From NCBI GenBank assembly GCA_963791325.1, contig CAWBRU010000013.1, forward strand, positions 25,719 to 89,718: a stretch of DNA of 64,000 nt, given 5' to 3'. Below are positions 28,131 to 36,878 of the stretch, one piece after another. The translations under genes and the position numbers were made by a program. The notes below the pieces were generated by a model that saw nothing but the letters and a program-made list of their open reading frames with translations, was not told the DNA's origin and ran no database searches. How positions within the stretch are numbered: position 1 is the stretch's first letter; each line of letters begins with the position of its first letter. Origin of the DNA: JBEVJK01 sp963791325 (GTDB taxonomy: Bacteria > Pseudomonadota > Alphaproteobacteria > Rhizobiales > Rhizobiaceae).

Positions 28131-29246
28131 CTATTTGGCCTCGGGCTGGGCCATGATCTCCGGCCCCGAGATGTTCACGCCGCAGGGCGGAAACTGGTTC
28201 GGGGTGAAAAAGTTGTCGGAGAGGTCCGGATAGTAGTTTTCGCCGGCCTTCAGGGTCTCGCTGGTCGCCGTCGGATTGGGCAGCTCCACCGTGTCGGGCA
28301 GCGTCTCGCCCTTGAGCAGCGAGATCGCCGCCAGGATCGAGATCGCCGACTGGCCGGGCGAGTTGCCGATCGAAATGCCCGCCAGCCCGTCCTTGCTGTG
28401 CTCGGCGATCAGCTTGCGGAAGCCGTTCTCGGCCTCGCCCGCCACCGGGATGAAGGGCTGCTTGGCATCCATCAGGGCACGCACCGCCCCGGTCGAGCCG
28501 CCGGACACGATCATCCCGTCGATCGGCGCATTGGCGGCGAGCGCGTCGGCCGTCACCCGCTGGGCGGTGCCGTCGTCCCATTTGCCGAACACGGTGATCA
28601 CCTTGATGTCGGGGTATTGCTTGAGCACGTCCATCTGCCCGGCATGGCGATCATTGTCGGCGGGGTTGCCGGAGATGCCGGCCACTTCCAGGATCTTGCC
28701 GTCTTTCTTGCCCATGTGATCGACGACGAACTTCGCCCATTCGCGGCCGAAATCCACCTGGTTCTGGGTGATCTGGACGATGTCATGGGTCTGGATCGAG
28801 CCGTTGAAGCCGATCAGCACGGTGCCGGCCTTCTGCGCGTTGCGGATCACCCGGTCGAAGCCGGTGCCGCTCTCCGGCGAGATCAGGATCGCGTCGTAGC
28901 CCTGATTGATGAAATCGTCGATGGCCGCGAGCTGCGCCGGCAAATCCTCGCCGACCGAGACGATCTTCAGCTCCTTGATGTCCTTCTTGATGTCGGGCTG
29001 CTCGGCGAACGCCTGCGCCGTCTTGATCATCTGCTGGCGCCAGGTATTGGCGACATAGCCGTTGACCAGCGCAATCCGGTAGGGGCCGGGATGCGGGTTC
29101 TTGGCCGTGATCATCTTCTCGTTCGAGGCGGCCGGCTTGAAGCATTCGGGCTTGTAGCTGTCGGCGGCGCGGGCCGCGCCCGCAAAGGCGGCGAAGGCCA
29201 ACAGGCTCGCCGTGGTCAAATGCATCAGGTTTCTGCGGGTGATCAT
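28131..29246 (-). CDS. CUT2-type sugar ABC substrate-binding protein (RbsB-like)
   Basis: A 371-residue periplasmic protein. ATG 29246 follows GGAGGAG at ideal spacing. The signal peptide has a TRRNLMHL start and ends at AARAADS. The type-I binding fold is seen in IALVNGYVANTWRQQMIK, GYDAILISPESGTGFDR and DGMIVSGGSTGAVRALM. It is a long member with a Cys near each end of the mature protein (PECFKP, PPCGVN), possibly a disulfide. The substrate is unknown; the operon suggests an aldose, lactone or sugar acid. Confidence 0.88.
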   Translation of the reverse strand: MITRRNLMHLTTASLLAFAAFAGAARAADSYKPECFKPAASNEKMITAKNPHPGPYRIALVNGYVANTWRQQMIKTAQAFAEQPDIKKDIKELKIVSVGEDLPAQLAAIDDFINQGYDAILISPESGTGFDRVIRNAQKAGTVLIGFNGSIQTHDIVQITQNQVDFGREWAKFVVDHMGKKDGKILEVAGISGNPADNDRHAGQMDVLKQYPDIKVITVFGKWDDGTAQRVTADALAANAPIDGMIVSGGSTGAVRALMDAKQPFIPVAGEAENGFRKLIAEHSKDGLAGISIGNSPGQSAISILAAISLLKGETLPDTVELPNPTATSETLKAGENYYPDLSDNFFTPNQFPPCGVNISGPEIMAQPEAK

Positions 29247-29305
29247 TGTATCTCCTCCGATGTTGATCCCACGAGTTTTGCAGGCAGGGGGCCCGGCCTG
29301 CGGTT

Positions 29306-30280
29306 CTAGACGGTCCCTTGCTTGTCGCGGCCGTAGATGAGCAGCATGCCGATGATGGCGATGCTGTAGATGATGAGACGGCCGCCCTCCGGCAGCTGCG
29401 TGACGGTCAGCATGCCGCCGAGCAGAGTGACCAGAAGCACGCCGGCGACCGTGCCGAGCACGGTTCCGCGGCCGCCGACGACGCTGGTGCCGCCCAGTAC
29501 GACCGCGGCGATCGACGGCAGCAGGAACTCGTCGCCCATCGCCTGTGCGGCCTTGCCGGCATAGCCGGCGAGCAGGATGCCGGCGAGCCCGGCGGCCAGC
29601 CCGGAGATCAGAAAGGTGCCGAGCACCACCTTGCGGGTGTCGATGCCCGACAGGAAGGCGGCAGCTTCGGCGTTGCCCAGCGCATAGACGGAGCGGCCGA
29701 ATACGGTCTTGCGCAGCACGAGCGACAGCACCGCAGCGGTCGCCAGCCAGACGAGCAGCGGGTTGGCGACGCCGAGCGTGCGGCCGACGCCGAGCCAGGA
29801 CATGAACGGTGTGGCGTTGTCGCCCGGGGCGAAGCCGCCGCCGGTGAACAGCGTCATGATGCCGAGCAGGACCGAGTTGATGCCCAGCGTGAAGATCATC
29901 GACGGCACACGCAGATAGGCAACGCCGAGGCCGTTGATCAGGCCGTTGACAAGCCCGACCGCCAGCCCGACGGGCAGCGCAAGCCACGGCGAGCCGGCAC
30001 TGGCCGCCGCGGTGCCCAGGATCGCAGCGGTGGTCAGCGTCCACGGCATCGACAGGTCGATGCGGCCGACCAGGACGACGACGAACTGGCCGAGCGCGAT
30101 GACCCCCAGATAGGCGGCGCGCTGCAGCTGCTGGCCGAGAAAGGCCGGGGTGAGGAACGACGAGGAGACGGCACCGCCGATCGCCAGCAGGATCAGCAGG
30201 CAGCCAAACGCAATGAGCACGGCGCGGTCCGGCAGGACCCGCAGCTGGCGGGAACGCGAGACCTCGGCCGGGCTGGTCAT
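29306..30280 (-). CDS. CUT2-type sugar ABC permease (RbsC-like), second subunit
   Basis: A 324-residue membrane protein starting at ATG 30280, overlapping the stop of the other permease (ATGA). Hydrophobic segments run throughout. LGQFVVVLVGRIDLSMPW is the family's conserved third segment (GGIDLS-like, here GRIDLS), and SIAAVVLGGTSVVGGRGTVLG is the coupling region. It pairs with the gene at 30277-31314 as a heterodimer. The 59 bases between it and the binding-protein gene hold only that gene's ribosome site. Confidence 0.88.
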   Translation of the reverse strand: MTSPAEVSRSRQLRVLPDRAVLIAFGCLLILLAIGGAVSSSFLTPAFLGQQLQRAAYLGVIALGQFVVVLVGRIDLSMPWTLTTAAILGTAAASAGSPWLALPVGLAVGLVNGLINGLGVAYLRVPSMIFTLGINSVLLGIMTLFTGGGFAPGDNATPFMSWLGVGRTLGVANPLLVWLATAAVLSLVLRKTVFGRSVYALGNAEAAAFLSGIDTRKVVLGTFLISGLAAGLAGILLAGYAGKAAQAMGDEFLLPSIAAVVLGGTSVVGGRGTVLGTVAGVLLVTLLGGMLTVTQLPEGGRLIIYSIAIIGMLLIYGRDKQGTV

Positions 30281-31314
30281 CGGAACAGGTCCAAGCGGTT
30301 GCGGGCCCTCAGCACCCGCGCGGCGCCGAAGGTCACGGCCGCGAGCAGCACCAGCCCCTCGAACAGCGGCTGCACCAGCGGGTCGGCCGGCATGATCCAC
30401 AAGATGGTGTTGGTCACCCGCATCATCGAGGAGATGGTGCGCAGCACCATGGCGCCCAGCATCGGGCCGACCAGCCCGCCGATCCCGCCGGTCAGCGGGT
30501 TGCCGCCGATCACCACGGCGGCGATCGAGTTCAGCGTGTAGATGCCGGCCTGAGCGGCCTTGGCGTCGCCCGAACCGGTGAGGAAGGCGACGAACAGGCC
30601 GCTGATCGCAGCAAGCAGGCCGGCGAGCGTATAGGCTGCGATCTTGGAGGCGCGCACCGGCACGCCGGACAGATAGGCCGAGCCCTCCGATGAGCCGACC
30701 GCATAGACGCCGCGGCCAAGGATCGAGCGGCGGAACGGCAGCCAGACCAAAAGCAGCACGGCCGCAAGCAGGATCAGCGAGATCGGGATCGCGCCGAGAT
30801 AGGGGATGTCGGCCGCCGGCGGCACCAGAAAGCCGAGATCCGAGGTGAACATATCGGATGCGTCGAGGTCGACCTCGCCGCCGGGTGCCGGCCTCAGGAA
30901 CATGGCGATGCCGAGAAACAGCGCCCCGGTGGCGATGGTGACGATCAACGGCTGCAGTCTGCCGTAGACGATGACCAGGCCGTTGACGAGCCCGGCGGCT
31001 GCCCCTGCGGCCAGGCAGAGGAGCACGCCGCCAGCCACCTCCAGCGGGCTGCCGTTGACCACCACCGAAGCAAGGCAGGTGGACATCACCATGACCGCGC
31101 CGACCGAAAGGTCGATGCCGCCGGAAAGGATCGTCAGCGCCTGCGCCATCGAGACCAGCACCAGCCCGAACGCCTGGTTCGAATTGGTCAGCAGGACATT
31201 GGCGGCGAAGCCGTTGGGATGGAGATGCATGTAGATGCCGTAGAGCACCGCAAAGAGCAGCGCCGCGGCCATGGCACCCGAGTTGCGGCGCGCCCAGAGA
31301 CGCGCGGCGCTCAA
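30277..31314 (-). CDS. CUT2-type sugar ABC permease (RbsC-like), first subunit
   Basis: A 345-residue membrane protein with the family segments AQALTILSGGIDLSVGAVM and NSIAAVVIGGNPLTGGIGG. ATG 31314 overlaps the ATPase stop. The presence of two different permeases, rather than one acting as a homodimer, is a feature of a subset of CUT2 systems. Confidence 0.9.
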   Translation of the reverse strand: MSAARLWARRNSGAMAAALLFAVLYGIYMHLHPNGFAANVLLTNSNQAFGLVLVSMAQALTILSGGIDLSVGAVMVMSTCLASVVVNGSPLEVAGGVLLCLAAGAAAGLVNGLVIVYGRLQPLIVTIATGALFLGIAMFLRPAPGGEVDLDASDMFTSDLGFLVPPAADIPYLGAIPISLILLAAVLLLVWLPFRRSILGRGVYAVGSSEGSAYLSGVPVRASKIAAYTLAGLLAAISGLFVAFLTGSGDAKAAQAGIYTLNSIAAVVIGGNPLTGGIGGLVGPMLGAMVLRTISSMMRVTNTILWIMPADPLVQPLFEGLVLLAAVTFGAARVLRARNRLDLFR

Positions 31315-32882
31315 TGCAGCGCTCCCGGCTGCTCGGTGGGGTCGAGGGCGACATTGAGCGAGGCCGCGACGATCGCCTGGTCGGTGATCGCGGCGCCCTC
31401 CAGTTCGGCCTGGACCTTGCCGTCGTAGAGGATGACGACCCGGTCGCAGCAGCCGATCAGCTCGTTGTAGTCGGTGCTGAACAAAAGGATGGCGGCGCCT
31501 TCGTCGGCCAGCCGCCTGAGCAGCGCGTAGATCTCCTGCTTGGTGCCGACATCGATGCCGCGGGTCGGGTCATTGAGCAGGATGATCTTGGCCCCCGTCA
31601 TCAGCCATTTGGCGATCACCACCTTCTGCTGGTTGCCGCCCGACAGCGTCCAGACCGGGTTGTCGAGCTGGTTCACCTTGATCTGCAGCTGCCGCACCAT
31701 CACCTCGACCGCCCGGTCTTCGGCGGCCGCATCGATGACGAACCGCGGCGCCAGCTTGCGCAGCGAGGCCATGCCGAGATTGTCGCGGATCGACATCGGC
31801 AGCATCAGCCCTTCGGTTTTGCGGTCTTCCGGGATGAGCGCGATGCCCGGACCGGCGCGCTTGGCATCGATCGGCCCCGCGAGCTCGACCGGTTGACCGT
31901 CCACGCGGATCTCGCCGCGCATCCCTTTGAGCACGCCGAACAGCGCCAGCAAAAGGTTGCGCTGGCCCTGGCCGTCGAGACCGCCCAAGCCGACGATCTC
32001 GCCGCGATCGAGCGACAGCGAGATGCCGCGCAGCTTGTCGGCCCAGGCGAGGTCGCGGACCTCGAGCGCGGGCACCCCGCCGGGGCCGCGCCGGGCGGGC
32101 TTCGGCGGAAAGATATTGGCGATGTCGCGGCCGATCATCATCCGCACGACTTCGGCCTTGCTGCGGGTGCCGTTGGCGAAGGTCTCGATGTGACGGCCGT
32201 TGCGGAACACCGAGCAGGTGTCGGCGAGCGCCTCGATCTCGGGCATGCGGTGCGAGATGTAGAGCAGCAGCAGGCCCTCGGCGCGCAGCCGGTGAAGCAG
32301 CGCATAGACCCGCTCGACATCCGCGCCGGTCAGCGCCGAGGTCGCCTCGTCGAGGATGAGCAGGCGGGGATTGCGGCTGAGCGCCTTGGCGATCTCGATC
32401 AGCTGCCGCCGCGACAGCGGCAGATCGCGCACCGGGATGCGCGGGTCGATGTCGCCGCAGCCGATCCGCGCCAGCATGGCGCGCGCCCGCTCGTTCTGGG
32501 CTCTTGCCGAGATCAGCCCGAACCGGCCCGGCGGATTGGTGATCGAGATGTTGTCGGCGACCGAAAGATCGGGGATCAGCGACAGCTCCTGGAATACGCA
32601 GGCGACGCCCGCCGCCTCGGCCTCGCGCGGGGTGGCGAAGGAGGCCGGATCGCCGTCGAGGAAAAGCCGGCCCTCGTCCGGCCGGTGGACGCCGGCGATG
32701 ATCTTGATCAGGGTCGACTTGCCGGCGCCGTTTTCGCCCAGCACCGCGTGGATCGAGCCGCGGCGGCAGCTGAAATCCACCCCGTCCAGGGCGACGACGC
32801 CGCCGAAGGTCTTGCGCACGCCCTCCATGCGCCAGAGCGGCTGCCGGCCGTCGCCTTGGTCGCTGTGGGCAAGCCCGGTCAT
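31311..32882 (-). CDS. CUT2-type sugar ABC ATPase with two ATP-binding domains (RbsA/XylG-like)
   Basis: A 523-residue tandem ATPase starting at ATG 32882, which overlaps the IclR stop. Domain 1 has Walker A GENGAGKST, Q-loop FQELSLIPD, a degenerate signature LPLSRRQLIEIAKAL and Walker B LLILDEATSALT. Domain 2 has a degenerate Walker A (GGLDGQGQRNLL) and a good signature LSGGNQQKVVIAKWL. That asymmetry is normal for the family. Confidence 0.92.
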   Translation of the reverse strand: MTGLAHSDQGDGRQPLWRMEGVRKTFGGVVALDGVDFSCRRGSIHAVLGENGAGKSTLIKIIAGVHRPDEGRLFLDGDPASFATPREAEAAGVACVFQELSLIPDLSVADNISITNPPGRFGLISARAQNERARAMLARIGCGDIDPRIPVRDLPLSRRQLIEIAKALSRNPRLLILDEATSALTGADVERVYALLHRLRAEGLLLLYISHRMPEIEALADTCSVFRNGRHIETFANGTRSKAEVVRMMIGRDIANIFPPKPARRGPGGVPALEVRDLAWADKLRGISLSLDRGEIVGLGGLDGQGQRNLLLALFGVLKGMRGEIRVDGQPVELAGPIDAKRAGPGIALIPEDRKTEGLMLPMSIRDNLGMASLRKLAPRFVIDAAAEDRAVEVMVRQLQIKVNQLDNPVWTLSGGNQQKVVIAKWLMTGAKIILLNDPTRGIDVGTKQEIYALLRRLADEGAAILLFSTDYNELIGCCDRVVILYDGKVQAELEGAAITDQAIVAASLNVALDPTEQPGALH

Positions 32883-33691
32883 CCGACGGGCGCTGCGCTG
32901 CCGGCCCCGAGCGCGGCCGAGATCTGCGTGACCGCGTCGGCGACGAGGGCAAAGACACCGTCGGCCGCGACCCGGGCCGCCTTTTGCGGCAGGAAGGGCA
33001 CCGTCAGCGCCGCGACTGCCGCGCCGGTGTGGTCGCGCACGGCGAAGGAGATGTTGGTGCATCCTTCCAGCGCCAGCGAGGGCTGCATCTCGTAGCCGCG
33101 CGCCTCGGCCTCCGCAAGCCGCGCCCTGATCTCGTTGGCGCTGCCGACGCCCTCGCCAGCGGCCAGGATCCGGTCGAGGGTGCGGCTGCGCTCGGCCGGC
33201 GGCAAGGCTGCGAGGAGCACCGCGCCCGAGCTCGTTTCGAGCAGCGGGAAACGCGAGCCAAGCGCCACGGAATAGCGCATCGGCAGCGGCGAATCGACCT
33301 GCAGGACCACCAGCGCGGCGAGGTCGCGCAGCACCACCAGGTGGCAACACTGGTCGGCCTCGGCAGCGAGCTCGCGCATCACCGGCAGGGACGCCTCGAC
33401 GAGCCTGTTGATCGGCGGGTGCATGTGCGCCAGCTCGAACAGCTTGAGCGAGAGCCGCAGCCGGTCGGCCCGGTCGCGCACCAGATAGCCGCGCTTCTCC
33501 AGCAGCACCAGTACCCGATAGATCTCGTGCAGCGAGCGGTCGAGCCCGGCGGAAATTTCGGTCTGCGTCAGCCCCTGGCTCTGGTCGGCAATGAATTCGA
33601 GGATGTCGAGCACCTTGGCCGCGGCCGGCACCCGATACTCGCCGCGCAAGGGCGCCTGGCGAGCCGCGAGCAGGGCCGGGGCCGCGCTCAT
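32879..33691 (-). CDS. IclR family transcriptional regulator
   Basis: A 270-residue regulator. The N-terminal winged helix spans about residues 20-80 (AAKVLDILEFIADQSQGLTQ, then a recognition helix near SLHEIYRVLVLLEKRGYLV). The C-terminal effector domain follows. It is the first gene of the operon and is translationally coupled to the ATPase, so it probably controls its own operon in response to the imported compound or a metabolite. Confidence 0.88.
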   Translation of the reverse strand: MSAAPALLAARQAPLRGEYRVPAAAKVLDILEFIADQSQGLTQTEISAGLDRSLHEIYRVLVLLEKRGYLVRDRADRLRLSLKLFELAHMHPPINRLVEASLPVMRELAAEADQCCHLVVLRDLAALVVLQVDSPLPMRYSVALGSRFPLLETSSGAVLLAALPPAERSRTLDRILAAGEGVGSANEIRARLAEAEARGYEMQPSLALEGCTNISFAVRDHTGAAVAALTVPFLPQKAARVAADGVFALVADAVTQISAALGAGSAAPVG

Positions 33692-33976
33692 CCGGTGTTG
33701 CGCGTCTCGGCGCCCGCCGGCGCCGCAGCACAGGGGACAGTCAGACGTAAGCAGACGCCAACGAACCCGGTCAAGCCCGGCATCAAATCGTCCTCCCGGT
33801 GCTGGCTTGCTGGTCTGAGGTTAGTCAGCGAGTTTCATTCGTGCAAGCTGTTTTCCTCCGTGCAAGACCGCTGGGCTGGCGTCGACGAGCCTCGTAACAG
33901 CGAGCCGCCCTTGTCCGATACCCGGAGCGAGGGCGGCCTGCCGGCGCGGGCGCGCAGAGCAGCGCTTCCGGCGGAT
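33692..33976. promoter_or_regulatory. Upstream region of the IclR operon with a tandem CGTGCAAG
   Basis: No gene is visible here. CGTGCAAG occurs at 33840-33847 and again at 33859-33866, 19 bases apart, about two helical turns. That spacing suits a dimeric regulator, and the position (about 150-175 bases upstream of the IclR start) suits the operon promoter. The assignment to IclR is inference. Confidence 0.35.
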
Positions 33977-34070
33977 GACCGCTTCTTTGAAACGGTGCTC
34001 CGCTCCACGTCTTTGTTTTTCCGCAATCCCGGACGGAAAACCGTTGCTGCTTTTCCGGGAATTGCCCTAA
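33977..34070 (-). repeat. Dispersed intergenic repeat, copy B
   Basis: The minus strand reads GGCAATTCCCGGAAAAG, then CAACGGTTTTCCGTCCGG, GGATTGCGGAAAAACAAAGAC and GGAGC...GTTTCAAAGAAGCGGTC. It is a nearly full-length copy of the family described at 49862, placed at the 3' end of the ferritin-like gene. Confidence 0.8.
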
Positions 34071-34594
34071 GCCGCTTCGCTGACGGCGCGTTCGTTGACG
34101 CCGCCTTCACCGAGCGCTGTGAGCGCCTCGTCGGTCGCCTCTTCCTCGGCCAGCGTCTCCTGCAGCAGCTTGACGGCATCGTCGTGGCCGAGCTGCTCGG
34201 CCCAGGCGATCAGCGTGCCGTAGCGCGCGATCTCATAGTGCTCGACCGCCTGTGCCGCGCCGACGAGACCGGCATCGAGAGCCGGTGCGCCCTTGTACTC
34301 GGACAGGATCTCCGAGCCTTCCTCCAGAATGCCGTCGATGGCTGGGCAGGTCTTGCCCCGCGCCGGCTTGCCGATGAGCTCGAAAACCTGTTCCAGGCGA
34401 TCGACCTGGCCCTCGGTCTCGGCCAGATGCTTTTCGAACGCTGCGGTGACTTCGCCGCTGGAGGCGCCTTTGGCCATCCTGGGCAGCGCCTTCACGATCT
34501 TCTTCTCTGCATAATAGATGTCTTTGAGGCCGTCGAGAAACAGGTCCTCCAGGCCCTTGGTCGTGGTCTTCGTATCTTTCTTGGGGGTCGCCAT
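34067..34594 (-). CDS. Ferritin-like DUF892 protein (YciE/YciF family)
   Basis: A 175-residue protein; ATG 34594 follows AAAGGAGA. KGLEDLFLDGLKDIYYAEK is the conserved first helix of the family, and KHLAETEGQVDRLEQVFELI carries the E-x-x-x-H-x-x-x-x-E-like metal residues. It is helical throughout with a Lys/Thr-rich start. Relatives are linked to stress responses. The stop codon lies at the edge of repeat copy B, so the repeat may have set the current C-terminus. Confidence 0.88.
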   Translation of the reverse strand: MATPKKDTKTTTKGLEDLFLDGLKDIYYAEKKIVKALPRMAKGASSGEVTAAFEKHLAETEGQVDRLEQVFELIGKPARGKTCPAIDGILEEGSEILSEYKGAPALDAGLVGAAQAVEHYEIARYGTLIAWAEQLGHDDAVKLLQETLAEEEATDEALTALGEGGVNERAVSEAA

Positions 34595-34674
34595 GCGGTT
34601 CTCCTTTGGCGTTGGATGGGACAGCTGTTCAAGGCAGCACCATCCGGACCGCTCCCAACGTCGTGCCCAGTCGC

Positions 34675-34982
34675 ATGTTCCGCCACCGCTTCCCGCAACC
34701 CGTCTGCATTCGCGCAGCGCACCTCGGCAATGTCGTGCAGATCCTTTTCTCGGCCCAGGACGCGCTGGTTTTTTCGGCCACCGGTGGCCGGGCCGGCTGT
34801 CGGCCAAGGCACGCGACGCGGTCTATGTGTGCGAAAGGGTGATGGTCGGCCAGATGATAGCCGAACAGGCTTACAGGTTCGTGCGGGATGCACTGGCCGC
34901 CAAAGGCACGCTGATTGCCCACCCGAACCGGCCGGCCGGGCTGCCCTGGACCAAGCCCGTCAGCGAGCGCACGCCCTCCTAA
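34675..34982 (+). pseudogene. DUF982 family protein, frameshifted in a T run
   Basis: ATG 34675 opens MFRHRFPQPVCIRAAHLGN and continues to FSAQDALVF. The frame then closes. A second frame continues with FGHRWPGRLSAKARDAVYV and MIAEQAYRFVRDALAAKGTL to the TAA at 34982. Adding one T to the T6 run at 34769-34774 joins them into about 102 residues with the DUF982 pattern (HRWPG, a central Ala-rich helix, a final helix). DUF982 proteins are small and of unknown function, found mainly in Rhizobiales. Divergent from the ferritin-like gene. Confidence 0.6.
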
Positions 34983-35436
34983 CGCCGGAGACGAAGGCTG
35001 CCCGCAGGCGAGCGCTGCGCCCGTGCGGCTCGATCCCGGCAGCCATCGGAGATCTCGTGACCGGAAGCGTCGTCGACGAGGCCCTCTCTAAACGGTTGCT
35101 CCCCCGACGCTTCCGGCCACTCCTGTCACTGAGCAGGCAGCAAAGCATATTCGTCAAACCGGGCGAAGCACAACAAAGCAAAGGTTTCCGTCGCGTGGCG
35201 CGACTATCTGGACGCGTATCGCCTGAAACGGTGAAAAGCTCATGGCATACCCCGGCCTATAACGCCGGCCCGAGGTTTAAACGCATCGTCGGCAGAGCTA
35301 CGGCATGCTGCGACAATTGCCGGATATACTGCGGACGAAAGTTTGGAAAATCTGCAGCGCTGGCTCCATCCGGCAACGCTCGGCGCTTGGAGATGACCGC
35401 GCAGGTGTTGAACTCGCGGCCGCGGGGCGGGCAGGC
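34983..35436. other. Intergenic stretch without a recognisable gene
   Basis: About 450 bases between the DUF982 gene and the 3' end of the multicopper oxidase gene. It holds the inverted-repeat element at 35057. Open frames crossing it have no recognisable family features. Confidence 0.6.
35057..35120. repeat. Inverted-repeat element, copy 1
   Basis: Perfect 12-bp arms CCGGAAGCGTCG (35061-35072) and CGACGCTTCCGG (35105-35116), extended outward with one mismatch. The left half (GACCGGAAGCGTCGT, then GACGAGGC) recurs at 49182. It may be a small mobile or REP-like unit. Confidence 0.6.
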
Positions 35437-36825
35437 TCAAGCGACCCGCAGATAGCTCGTCATCCCGGACTTCTGGTGCTCGATGACGTGGCAGTGGAAC
35501 AGCCAGTCGCCGGGATTGTCGGCGACCAAGCCGAGCTCGACCTTCTCGTCCGGCAGGATCAGGAAGGTGTCGGAGACCAGCGGCGGCAGGGTCCGCTTGT
35601 TGGACTTGAGCAAGGTGAAGCTCATGCCGTGCAAATGGATCGGATGCAGCTGCGGCGTCGTGTTGGCCATCTCGACGATATAGCTCCTGCCGAGCTTGAG
35701 CTCGGCAAGCGGGGTGGTGGGATCGCGCGTGTCGCCCGGCCACGGCCGCTTGTTGATGGCCCAGAAGCTGTAGCCGAGCGCCCCGCATATATCGCCGCTC
35801 GGCGCGTTCTCGGCGGTGGCGCTCAGCACCAGGGGGATCCGAACTGCCTGGTTGACGTCGCACGGCTTGACCGGGTTGGAGCTGAGCGCGGCGACCTCGC
35901 GCAGGTCGCGCCGCAGCGTCGGGCCGACCGCACGCAGACCGGCGAGCACGATCGACTTGGTGCCCCGCAGATCGCGCAAGCCGACGATTGCGCCCTCCTG
36001 GTCCGGCATGCGCACCGCCAGGTCCAGGCGCTGGCCCGGACCGAGCTGCAGGGCTTGCGGGGTAAAGCGCTCGGCAACCGGATTGCCGTCGAGCGCGATC
36101 ACGCGCGCCTCACCGCCTTCGACGCCGAAGGCATAGATCCGGGTGACGTCGGTGATCGCCACCCGCAGCCGGACGAGGCCGCCGGCGGGCACGTCGTAGA
36201 CGGGCTGCTGCTGCCAATTGGCCGTCCGCACGGTGCCGTAGGTGCCGGTCCTGGCCGCGTCGCGCGGCCGGAATGGGGCGAGGAACTTGCCGAACTCGTC
36301 CAGCCGCCAATCGCGCAGATTGAGCACGATCTCCCCGTCGAATGCCGGATCGTCCCGATCCTCGACGACCAGCACGCCGGTCAGGCCGTGGCCCATCTGC
36401 TCGAGCGTGTTGCAGTGCGGGTGGTACCAGAAGGTGCCGGCGTCGGGCGGCACGAAGGCGTAGTCGAAGCTGTCGCCGGGATAGACATAGGGCTGCGTCA
36501 TGAACGGCACCCCGTCCATGGCGTTGGCGATCCTGAGCCCATGCCAGTGCACCGTCGTCGGCTCGTCGATGAAATTGGCAAGCTGGGCCCGGAACAGCTC
36601 GCCGCGCCGCAGCCTGAGCACCGGCGGCATCCCCTGGTCGCCGTAGGTCAGCACCTCGGTCGGCCGGCTGCCGACCAGATCGGCCTCGCGCTTCGACACC
36701 TTGAGCGGTGCGGGCGCCGGCAGGGCGGCGACCCTGCTGAAGCGGTCGGTTGCCCCGAGCGCAGCCGACCCGACGGCGGCCGCGGCCGAAGCCCTGAGGA
36801 AATTGCGGCGGGTCAACGAGGTCAT
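35437..36825 (-). CDS. Multicopper oxidase, Tat-exported
   Basis: A 462-residue periplasmic oxidase; ATG 36825 begins MTSLTRRNFLRASAAAAVGS, a textbook twin-arginine signal. All four copper-binding motifs are present: TVHWHGL, FWYHPHCNT, LHPIHLHGMSF and DWLFHCHVIEHQKSGM, the last giving the type 1 Cys and axial Met. There is no obvious Met-rich CueO insert, so the substrate (copper, phenolics or other) is open. It lies 53 bases after an MFS gene on the same strand. Confidence 0.92.
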   Translation of the reverse strand: MTSLTRRNFLRASAAAAVGSAALGATDRFSRVAALPAPAPLKVSKREADLVGSRPTEVLTYGDQGMPPVLRLRRGELFRAQLANFIDEPTTVHWHGLRIANAMDGVPFMTQPYVYPGDSFDYAFVPPDAGTFWYHPHCNTLEQMGHGLTGVLVVEDRDDPAFDGEIVLNLRDWRLDEFGKFLAPFRPRDAARTGTYGTVRTANWQQQPVYDVPAGGLVRLRVAITDVTRIYAFGVEGGEARVIALDGNPVAERFTPQALQLGPGQRLDLAVRMPDQEGAIVGLRDLRGTKSIVLAGLRAVGPTLRRDLREVAALSSNPVKPCDVNQAVRIPLVLSATAENAPSGDICGALGYSFWAINKRPWPGDTRDPTTPLAELKLGRSYIVEMANTTPQLHPIHLHGMSFTLLKSNKRTLPPLVSDTFLILPDEKVELGLVADNPGDWLFHCHVIEHQKSGMTSYLRVA

Positions 36826-36878
36826 CAGCGCGTCCGGTGAAATTGCCGGCGGACCCTGGCACGAGATCGATGCGGCCT

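Noticed and set aside
27219..29309. Plus-strand open frame of 696 codons across the SMP-30 and binding-protein genes
   Set aside because: It crosses two recognisable minus-strand genes and their ribosome sites and has no motif of its own.
32984..35455. Plus-strand open frame of 823 codons
   Set aside because: It spans the IclR gene, an intergenic repeat, the ferritin-like gene and noncoding DNA in one frame; no protein family could fit.
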